Origin: Streptomyces pseudovenezuelae
GTDB lineage: Bacteria > Actinomycetota > Actinomycetes > Streptomycetales > Streptomycetaceae
Length of the DNA: 64,000 nt
Assembly: GCF_029892565.1 (NCBI RefSeq)
Contig: NZ_JARXVH010000006.1
Span: 186,001 to 250,000, forward strand
Direction of reading: 5' to 3'
Part shown: piece by piece, positions 55,944 through 64,000 of the stretch
How positions within the stretch are numbered: position 1 is the stretch's first letter
Layout of the letters: the number at the start of each line of letters is the position of its first letter
Program-made: the position numbers and the translations under genes
The notes under the pieces: generated by a model
Database searches by the model: none
Told to the model about the DNA's origin: nothing
The model's input: the letters and a program-made list of their open reading frames with translations, nothing else

Positions 55944-58091
55944 TCAGTCCTCCTCGCCCTCGAACAGGAAGGCGTCGGTGGCCAGCAGGGCTTCGCGTAC
56001 CTCGGGCAGTACGGAACCCACGACCACGAAGTCGACTTCGAGGCCCGCCTTGGTGCGCTGCACGAGCAGCTCGTTGACCGCGGGCCGGCACATCTCGGTG
56101 AGTTCGCCCAGGTGCAGTTCGACCCGGCGCGGTCCGGCCGCCATCACCTCGCCCAGGACGTGCCGGAAGCGGTCCAGCTCGACCGCGTCGACGGCCCCGG
56201 AGCAGCGCACGTGCGCGGTGCCGCCGGCCACCTCGCTGCGCACCCGCAGCCGCATCCGGGCGGGCTCCATCTCGACCCGCACCCGCACCGGCTCGTCGCC
56301 CTCCGGCAGCTTCACGGTCAGCAGCTTGGCGTCGAAGTTGTGGTGCTCCTGGCCGTCGACCCACACCCGGGTCAGCTCCACCGAACCGGTGGGCAGCAGA
56401 TCCGGCGCCACCCGCAGCTCCCGCTGCGGAAGATCGGACGGGCGCGGCCGGAAGTGCAGGGTCAGCGGCTCGTGGCTGATCAGCAGGCCGGTGTAGGCCG
56501 CCGAGAGGTAACACAGTTCGAGCGCGTGGTAGCCGGCCATGGCGTGCGAGCCCTTGAACCGCTCGGTGCCCACCAGATACGGGATGCCGTCGGCCAGCAC
56601 GTTGAAGTACACGCCGCCGTCCTGGTGGTCCAGGAAGAAGGCGTTGTAGAAGGCGGACGCCTCCCGGGCCAGCCGCAGCGACTCGGGGTCGTCGCCGGTG
56701 CCGGCCAGGATCAGATAGGCGAGTATCGCCTGCTCCTGCTGCCACCAGGCTTTGCGGTTGTGCCAGACCATGCGGTGGATGCCGCTGTCCGCGTCGGGCC
56801 GCCGCTCGACGACGTCGTACCAGCCGCCGCGCTGCTGGTCGCTGCCGACCGGTGGCATGATCTCGCCGATCCGGCGGGCCGCCTCGGCGTACTCCGGCTT
56901 GTCGTGCAGCGCCCGGATCCGGGTCAGGTTCCAGGCGATCTTGAGGTTGTGCCCGACCACCGCGCGGTCCTGCTGCCAGCCCCAGGTGCGGTCCGCGCTC
57001 CAGTCCTCGTGGAAGCGCTCCTGTACGAAGGGGCTCTCCGACTCGTCCGGGAAGCGGGCCACGATGGTGTCCGCGGTCTCCTCCAGGAGCTCGGCGAAGT
57101 CCGTGCGCCCGGTGGCCAGATAGGCGTTGATCAGGTACGCGGGGGCGTGGTCGCCGACCGAGTTCCAGTTCTTGCGGGAGCGGTTGCGGCCCAGGGCGTC
57201 GTCGCACGGGCTGAGGTTGATCGGGTCGATGTGCGAGAAGAAGCCACCGCGCTCGTCGTCCCGGAAGTAGCGCTGGAAGAGCGCCACCGTACGGTCGATG
57301 TCCTGCAGGATCCGCGGGTCGCCGGTCACCCGGTAGGTCTGGGTGGGGCCGGCCAGCGCGTAGATCTGCTCGTACATCGGGATGGCGTCGTAGTCGTCGC
57401 CGAACTCCGAGGCGTAGACCTTGCGCCGCCCGGTCGGGGTGATGTCCATGCCGTGGTACCAGTAGACGATCCCGTCGTGCTTGTCGTCCACGCGCATGTA
57501 CTGGCGCAGGTACTCCGTGCCGCTCTCGGCCGCGTCCAGGAACCGGTCCTCGCCGGTCAGCAGGTACGCGGTCGACAGGCCGTACACCAGGCGGGAGATG
57601 GTGTCGGTCTCCTGCCGCACGTTGGCGCCCGCGTGCTCGGGCAGCTGGGCGCCGTCGAGCGTGAGCTGGGTGCGGTAGTGGCGCCAGTCGTACTCCCCGT
57701 CGGGGAACTGGCCGCGCAGGTAGAAGTCGGCGATCTCGGCGGCCTGCTGCACCCACCAGCGGGGGTGCTCGAAGACGTAGTGGCCGCGGCTCTCCTCGGC
57801 GAAGGTGATCTCCTTCACCTCGAAGCGCGAGCCGCCCTCCCACTCGTAGAAGACGCCGTACGCGAACAGGAAGCGCCCGGTGCTGAGCATGTCCTGGGTC
57901 TGCGCGGTGGTGTCGTGGTAGGGGTCGCCGAGGTTGCGGACGATGCGGGAGACGACGTTGCGGGCCAGGTGCACGGTGAACTCGCGGCCGTCGGAGGTGC
58001 GCAGCCCGAAACGGTACTCCGTGGGGCTGAAGTAGGTGACGTAGCCGGCGACGGTGTCGGAGAGGATGCGGTGGTTGGCGGTGTCGGTCAT
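55944..58091 (-). CDS. AGE-family epimerase/isomerase with C-terminal STAS domain
   Basis: A 715-aa protein. Residues about 140-540 are an (alpha/alpha)6-barrel of the N-acylglucosamine 2-epimerase type (DITPTGRRKVYASEFGDDYDAIPMYE; GHNLKIAWNLTRI; GGWYDVVERRP are landmarks). An N-terminal region of about 130 residues precedes it. The last 100 residues (VRCSGAVDAVELDRFRHVLGEV...HLGELTEMCRPAVNELL) resemble a STAS/anti-sigma-antagonist domain. The start is two bases from the glgX stop. It probably acts on a sugar or glucan fragment released by the debranching enzyme; a STAS fusion in this family is unusual. Confidence 0.82.
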   Translation of the reverse strand: MTDTANHRILSDTVAGYVTYFSPTEYRFGLRTSDGREFTVHLARNVVSRIVRNLGDPYHDTTAQTQDMLSTGRFLFAYGVFYEWEGGSRFEVKEITFAEESRGHYVFEHPRWWVQQAAEIADFYLRGQFPDGEYDWRHYRTQLTLDGAQLPEHAGANVRQETDTISRLVYGLSTAYLLTGEDRFLDAAESGTEYLRQYMRVDDKHDGIVYWYHGMDITPTGRRKVYASEFGDDYDAIPMYEQIYALAGPTQTYRVTGDPRILQDIDRTVALFQRYFRDDERGGFFSHIDPINLSPCDDALGRNRSRKNWNSVGDHAPAYLINAYLATGRTDFAELLEETADTIVARFPDESESPFVQERFHEDWSADRTWGWQQDRAVVGHNLKIAWNLTRIRALHDKPEYAEAARRIGEIMPPVGSDQQRGGWYDVVERRPDADSGIHRMVWHNRKAWWQQEQAILAYLILAGTGDDPESLRLAREASAFYNAFFLDHQDGGVYFNVLADGIPYLVGTERFKGSHAMAGYHALELCYLSAAYTGLLISHEPLTLHFRPRPSDLPQRELRVAPDLLPTGSVELTRVWVDGQEHHNFDAKLLTVKLPEGDEPVRVRVEMEPARMRLRVRSEVAGGTAHVRCSGAVDAVELDRFRHVLGEVMAAGPRRVELHLGELTEMCRPAVNELLVQRTKAGLEVDFVVVGSVLPEVREALLATDAFLFEGEED

Positions 58092-58093
58092 CG

Positions 58094-60229
<2,136 letters not shown>

Positions 60230-60460
60230 AGAGCTTCACCTCTTGTCACCTGAGTAGTCGAGCGTCAGTCAGGTCCCTTGTGAATCCGTCTGACGGTGGT
60301 TCCGTGACATGGCTGGCTGCACCCAAGCCAGTCAACAAGCCTTGTAAGGTTGAGTCAAGTGGCTTGTAAAACTGGATGCGTACCCGCACAACTCGACAGG
60401 CGCAGGGCGGGGGAAGGGGGGCGGTGCTCCCAGGGGCGCCGACGGCGCCGGGAACGACAA

Positions 60461-60493
60461 GATCCCCCCGGCCGCTGAGCGACCGAGGGGATC
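60461..60493 (-). terminator. Terminator-like stem downstream of tRNA-Leu
   Basis: GATCCCC at 60461-60467 pairs with GGGGATC at 60487-60493 across a 19-base loop, just past the 3' end of the minus-strand tRNA. The rest of the 267-base gap up to the glgX start holds no gene that can be supported. Confidence 0.5.
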
Positions 60494-60496
60494 TGC

Positions 60497-60584
60497 TGGT
60501 GTCCGAGGGGGGACTTGAACCCCCACGCCCGTTAAAGGGCACTAGCACCTCAAGCTAGCGCGTCTGCCATTCCGCCACCCGGAC
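60497..60584 (-). tRNA. tRNA-Leu (anticodon GAG)
   Basis: The 85-nt tRNA plus encoded CCA reads on the minus strand from 60584. The acceptor arms GTCCGGG/CTCGGAC pair with one G-T, the anticodon stem CTAGC/GCTAG encloses the loop TTGAGGT, the long variable arm expected of leucine tRNAs pairs CCC with GGG, and the T loop is TTCAAGT. The discriminator is A and CCA is encoded at 60499-60497. It reads CUC and CUU leucine codons. Confidence 0.95.
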
Positions 60585-60802
60585 AAGGTGTCTGTCGCGC
60601 GGGACTGGCCGCAGCGACGAAGGAAACATTACCAGGCTTTCGAGGGCGCCCGATCACCCCCCTGACCAGCCCCTGACCGGCCCCCGGCCCCTCCCGCCGG
60701 TGTGTGAACCGCGTGTGACGGGCAGGGCCCGCCCTTGGGGCGCGGCCCCGGGGAGAGGGAGGATGAGGGGAACCACCAGCAGTGACAGCGGGAGGAAGCA
60801 GC

Positions 60803-62128
60803 GTGAGCGAGACGGACACGGCCAGGGTCGTCACCGGCGAGGACGAGGTCGTGGACCTCTGCCGCGAGCTGATCCAGATCGACACCAGCAACTACGGCGA
60901 CCACTCGGGGCCGGGTGAGCGCAAGGCGGCCGAGTACGTCGCCGAGAAGCTCGCCGAGGTCGGTCTCGACCCGCAGATCTTCGAGTCGCACCCGGGGCGG
61001 GCGTCCACCGTGGCCCGGATCGAGGGCGCGGACCCGTCCAGGCCCGCCCTGCTGATCCACGGCCACCTCGACGTCGTGCCGGCCAACGCGGCCGACTGGA
61101 CCCACCACCCCTTCGCCGGCGAGGTCGCCGACGGGTGCGTGTGGGGACGCGGCGCCGTCGACATGAAGGACATGGACGCGATGACCCTCGCGGTCGTCCG
61201 CGACCGGCTGCGCAGCGGACGCAAGCCCCCGCGCGACATCGTGCTCGCGTTCCTCGCGGACGAGGAGGCGGGCGGTACGTACGGGGCGCGGCACCTCGTC
61301 GACAAGCACCCCCACCTCTTCGAGGGCGTCACCGAGGGCATCAGCGAGGTGGGCGGCTTCTCCTTCACCGTCAGCGAGGAGCGGCGGCTCTATCTGATCC
61401 AGACGGCCGAGAAGGGCATGCACTGGCTGAAGCTGACCGTGGCCGGCACCGCCGGGCACGGTTCGATGATCCACCGGGACAACGCGATCACCGAGCTGTC
61501 CGAGGCCGTCGCGCGGGTCGGCCGGCACAAGTTCCCGGTACGGGTCACCAAGACCACCCGGGCCTTCCTCGACGAACTGGGCGACGCGCTCGGCACCCAA
61601 CTGGACCCGGAGGACATGGAGTCGACGCTCGCCCGGCTCGGCGGCATCGCCAAGCTCATCGGCGCGACCCTGAGCAACACCGCCAACCCCACGCAGCTGA
61701 ACGCCGGTTACAAGGTGAACGTCATTCCGGGCGAGGCCACCGCGCATGTCGACGGGCGTTTCCTGCCCGGATTCGAGGACGAATTCCTCGCGGATCTCGA
61801 CAAGCTGCTCGGACCGAACGTACGGCGCGAGGACGTGCATTCGGACAAGGCGCTGGAGACCGATTTCGACGGCGCCCTCGTCGCCGCGATGCAGTCCTCA
61901 CTGCTCGCCGAGGACCCCACGGCGAAGGCGGTCCCGTACATGCTCTCGGGCGGCACGGACGCCAAGTCCTTCGACGACCTGGGCATCCGCGGCTTCGGCT
62001 TCGCCCCGCTCAAGCTGCCCCCGGAGCTGGACTTCGCCGGGATGTTCCACGGCGTGGACGAGCGGGTGCCGGTGGAGGGGCTCAAGTTCGGCGTGCGCGT
62101 GCTCGACCGGTTCATCGACGCGTCGTAA
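60803..62128 (+). CDS. M20-family metallopeptidase
   Basis: A 441-aa metal-dependent hydrolase with the two-domain M20 layout. Zinc ligands are visible in LIHGHLDVVPA, WGRGAVDMKD, AFLADEEAGG and near the C-terminus FHGVDERVP; the dimerisation insertion contains GTAGHGSMIH. GTG 60803 was chosen over the in-frame ATG at 60782 because GGAGGAAG lies 6 bases upstream. It would release acyl or dipeptide-linked amino acids. It neighbours the chaplins and looks chromosomal. Confidence 0.9.
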   Translation: MSETDTARVVTGEDEVVDLCRELIQIDTSNYGDHSGPGERKAAEYVAEKLAEVGLDPQIFESHPGRASTVARIEGADPSRPALLIHGHLDVVPANAADWTHHPFAGEVADGCVWGRGAVDMKDMDAMTLAVVRDRLRSGRKPPRDIVLAFLADEEAGGTYGARHLVDKHPHLFEGVTEGISEVGGFSFTVSEERRLYLIQTAEKGMHWLKLTVAGTAGHGSMIHRDNAITELSEAVARVGRHKFPVRVTKTTRAFLDELGDALGTQLDPEDMESTLARLGGIAKLIGATLSNTANPTQLNAGYKVNVIPGEATAHVDGRFLPGFEDEFLADLDKLLGPNVRREDVHSDKALETDFDGALVAAMQSSLLAEDPTAKAVPYMLSGGTDAKSFDDLGIRGFGFAPLKLPPELDFAGMFHGVDERVPVEGLKFGVRVLDRFIDAS

Positions 62129-62232
62129 AACGCCGGTTGACGCCGGAATTCGCCAGCGCGTACGGAGATGACTGAGACGGGTGAATGTGCTCATAAGCTC
62201 GTAGCTCCATTACTCCCTCCTCGTTACTGGTG

Positions 62233-62258
62233 ATGCGATCCGCTACTTGGGATCGCAT
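62233..62258 (+). promoter_or_regulatory. Stem-loop in the 5' leader of the short chaplin gene
   Basis: A perfect 9-bp inverted repeat (ATGCGATCC / GGATCGCAT) with an eight-base loop ends 19 bases before the start codon, just ahead of the AAGGAGGA ribosome-binding site. It may control translation or mRNA stability. Confidence 0.5.
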
Positions 62259-62276
62259 TGCCAACAAGGAGGAATA

Positions 62277-62510
62277 ATGATCAAGAAGGTCGTCGCCGCT
62301 GCGGCTGCCACTGGTGGTCTGGTTCTCGCGGGTGCGGGCCTGGCCGTCGCCGACTCGGGTGCCCAGGGTGCTGCCGTGCACTCCCCGGGCGTTCTGTCCG
62401 GCAACGTCGTTCAGGTTCCGGTGCACATCCCGGTGAACGTCTGCGGCAACACGGTCTCCGTGATCGGGCTGCTGAACCCCGCCTTCGGCAACACCTGCAT
62501 CAACAAGTGA
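62277..62510 (+). CDS. chpH: Short chaplin (ChpH-like)
   Basis: A 77-aa secreted surfactant protein. The signal peptide (MIKKVVAAAAATGGLVLAGAGLAVA) is followed by one chaplin domain, starting SPGVLSGN and with the two Cys of VNVCGNTVSVIGLLNP and NTCIN. Short chaplins self-assemble into amyloid-like fibrils on aerial hyphae. AAGGAGGA precedes the ATG. It is followed by a very strong terminator. Confidence 0.93.
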   Translation: MIKKVVAAAAATGGLVLAGAGLAVADSGAQGAAVHSPGVLSGNVVQVPVHIPVNVCGNTVSVIGLLNPAFGNTCINK

Positions 62511-62536
62511 CGTCGACCCCCTGAGGGTCGTGCACG

Positions 62537-62587
62537 CCCGTCGGCTCCGGAGCGCGCGCCATGCGCTCCGGAGCCGACGGGTCTTTT
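62537..62587 (+). terminator. Strong terminator after the short chaplin
   Basis: A perfect 19-bp stem (arms 62537-62555 and 62563-62581) with a seven-base loop, followed by TCTTTTC. Classic intrinsic terminator 27 bases after the stop codon. Confidence 0.9.
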
Positions 62588-62677
62588 CAGGACAAGATCG
62601 AAGGCAATGTCGAAGAGAAGCTCGATAACCACCTCGATAACCAGGTCGACGGCAAGCTCGAAGGCAGGGATTCAGCA

Positions 62678-63625
62678 ATGCGACAGGTCACCCGCAAGGG
62701 CCTGATGACCGTGGCGGCCGCGACCGGCGTGATCGCCGCCGCCGGCAGTGGGTACGCCCACGCGGACTCCGGTGCCACCGGCTCGAGTTCGGACTCGCCC
62801 GGCGTGCTGTCGGGCAACACGGTGCAGGCACCGGTGCATGTGCCGGTCAACGCCTGCGGCAACACGGTCAACGTCGTCGGGGTCCTGAACCCGGCGGTGG
62901 GCAACAAGTGCGCCAACCGGAGCGGCGGCAGCGGCTCTTCGGGCGGTTACGGCGACTCGGGCAGCCACGGCGGCCACGGAGGTTCGGGCGGTCACGGCGG
63001 TCATGGCGGCTCCGGCGGACACGGTGGCTCAGGGGGCTCGCACGCCGGCGGACACACCGGGGGCTCGCCCGGCGTGGGTTCCGGCAACACGGTCCAGGCG
63101 CCGGTGGACGTGCCCGTGAACGTCTGCGGGAACAGCGTCGACATCGTCGGCGTCGGCAACCCGACCGTCGGCAACGACTGCGACAACGACGGTTATGGCG
63201 GCGGCGGCCACCACGGCACGCCTCCGGGGGGTCATCACGGCGGGGGCCACCAAGGCGGCGGTCACCATGGTGGGGGCCACCACGGCGGCGGTCACCACGG
63301 TGGGGGACACCACGGCGGCGGCCACCACACGCCTCCGCCCGGAACACCCGGGCAGCCCGGGAACCCCGGCACTCCTGGGACTCCGGGTCACCCCGGCACT
63401 CCCGGTCACCCCGGCACCGGCACCCCGCCGGTCGCGGGCCACGGGACACCGGGCGGCTCCTCGTACGTCAACCAGCCGGGCGCCGAGTCGGTCACGCAGC
63501 CGACGGGTACCGCGCAGCTCGCGCACACCGGCAGTGAACTGCCGCTGGGCCTGGCGCTCCCGGTGGGCGCCGGAGCACTGCTCGCCGGCGCGGTCCTGTA
63601 CCGCAAGGCGCGTGCGTCGGCGTAG
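62678..63625 (+). CDS. chpC: Long sortase-anchored chaplin (ChpC-like) with Gly/His-rich linker
   Basis: A 315-aa cell-wall protein. After a signal peptide there are two chaplin domains, each with SPGV...SGNTVQAPV...VN(A/V)CGN and a second Cys. They are separated by a Gly/Ser/His stretch and followed by a second Gly/His-rich stretch with repeated HHGGG (about residues 180-220) and a Pro/Gly-rich PGTPG region. The C-terminus has the sortase signal LAHTG, a hydrophobic helix and a basic tail, so sortase E anchoring is expected. The ATG is preceded by GCAGGGA. Confidence 0.92.
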   Translation: MRQVTRKGLMTVAAATGVIAAAGSGYAHADSGATGSSSDSPGVLSGNTVQAPVHVPVNACGNTVNVVGVLNPAVGNKCANRSGGSGSSGGYGDSGSHGGHGGSGGHGGHGGSGGHGGSGGSHAGGHTGGSPGVGSGNTVQAPVDVPVNVCGNSVDIVGVGNPTVGNDCDNDGYGGGGHHGTPPGGHHGGGHQGGGHHGGGHHGGGHHGGGHHGGGHHTPPPGTPGQPGNPGTPGTPGHPGTPGHPGTGTPPVAGHGTPGGSSYVNQPGAESVTQPTGTAQLAHTGSELPLGLALPVGAGALLAGAVLYRKARASA

Positions 63626-63646
63626 CACCGCCCTCATGAACGCACT

Positions 63647-63682
63647 ACGGAGCGGGCCCCGTCGTCACGGGGCCCGCTCCGT
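63647..63682. terminator. Terminator after the long chaplin
   Basis: A perfect 16-bp stem (ACGGAGCGGGCCCCGT / ACGGGGCCCGCTCCGT) with a CGTC loop, followed on the plus strand by CTCGTCTTCGTCTC. It also faces the convergent DUF5703 gene. Confidence 0.85.
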
Positions 63683-63699
63683 CTCGTCTTCGTCTCAGC

Positions 63700-63888
63700 T
63701 CACCACGTGGCGCGTACCTGGCGGATGATCCGCCGGCGCAACCGCACCCTGCGGCTGCCGTCGCGCAGCAGACTCAGGCGGTCCAACTCCCAGTGTCCGT
63801 ACTCGGCATGGTCCGTCAGCAGGCGAGTGGCGTCCTTGCGGGAAACCCCGCGCGGTACGTACACGTCGACAAATTCGTATTCCGGCAT
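63700..63888 (-). CDS. DUF5703 family protein
   Basis: A 62-aa basic protein (EYEFVDVYVPRGVSRKDATRLL, ending in an Arg-rich RRVRLRRRIIRQVRATW). The pattern corresponds to the small, widely conserved actinomycete DUF5703 family of unknown function. It is convergent to the chaplin gene and divergent from the gene that starts at 63936. Confidence 0.8.
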   Translation of the reverse strand: MPEYEFVDVYVPRGVSRKDATRLLTDHAEYGHWELDRLSLLRDGSRRVRLRRRIIRQVRATW

Positions 63889-63935
63889 CGCATCTATTGT
63901 GCGGGCTGGGGCCCGGTACGGATAGCGTCTGCCCT

Positions 63936-64000
63936 ATGTCTGATGCTGCGCAGCCCACCGCTGCCGAGGTACGAGCCGCCGCCGAGGCGGTCAAGACCGC
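63936..64000 (+). CDS. Start of an unidentified gene, cut by the window edge
   Basis: Only 21 complete codons are visible, beginning ATG and reading an Ala/Glu-rich amphipathic helix (AAEVRAAAEAVKTA). No function can be assigned. It is divergent from the DUF5703 gene with 47 bases between the start codons. Confidence 0.5.
   Translation, partial: MSDAAQPTAAEVRAAAEAVKT

Noticed and set aside
63220-63340. Short direct repeats that could suggest a CRISPR array
   Set aside because: The repeats are in frame, lack spacers and encode the HHGGG linker of the long chaplin.

Overview
The window is high-GC actinomycete DNA and almost certainly a Streptomyces chromosome. Codon use is strongly G/C-ending, genes overlap as ATGA/GTGA, rare TTA codons are scattered in accessory genes, and the right end carries a chaplin pair (short ChpH-like and long sortase-anchored ChpC-like) beside a tRNA-Leu. 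Everything was read by eye from the sequence; no database search was run, so family calls rest on motifs and domain order.

Layout. (A) 1-21973: one dense plus-strand operon for a PUFA-synthase-like iterative PKS. It contains the C-terminal half of a PfaA-like protein (KR-DH), a 2498-aa KS-CLF-AT-DH-DH megasynthase, a PfaD enoyl reductase, two diverged acyl-CoA dehydrogenases, an Sfp-type phosphopantetheinyl transferase, an ECF sigma factor, an aldehyde dehydrogenase, a DUF4188 protein and a private acetyl-CoA carboxylase (AccD-AccA fusion, BCCP, AccC). (B) 22079-28975: an amino-acid cassette with two glutamate mutase subunits, a cytosolic solute-binding-protein-fold protein, an EamA permease, aspartate-semialdehyde dehydrogenase and aspartate kinase homologues, and an Fe(II)/2-oxoglutarate amino-acid hydroxylase. 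(C) 29086-32221: a LuxR-type regulator, a LysR regulator and, on the minus strand, a 26-codon ORF coupled to an LLM oxidoreductase. (D) 32527-46594: many small oxidoreductases and small alpha/beta-barrel proteins (SDRs, two SnoaL-like, ankyrin, muconolactone isomerase-like, EthD, cupin, ABM), an FAD-linked oxidase, two thiamine-diphosphate decarboxylase-like enzymes, two DJ-1/PfpI proteins and an MFS pump. (E) 47001-54610: an XRE-TPR regulator, a divergent 47-aa secreted peptide and a complete oligopeptide ABC permease. (F) 54696-64000: a GlgX / AGE-STAS / transposase-like operon, tRNA-Leu(GAG), an M20 peptidase, the chaplins and a DUF5703 gene, which look like chromosomal backbone.

How the parts may work together. 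Region A can make its own malonyl-CoA, activate its ACPs and build and desaturate an acyl chain. Region B could supply and export a 3-methylaspartate-derived amino acid. Region D looks like tailoring or catabolism of an unknown small molecule. Region E has every part of a peptide quorum-sensing circuit of the RRNPP type (pre-peptide, TPR receptor-regulator, importer), and TTA codons in the importer subunits, the sigma factor, AccC and an acyl-CoA dehydrogenase suggest additional developmental (bldA) timing. Region E is the best candidate for an undescribed system.
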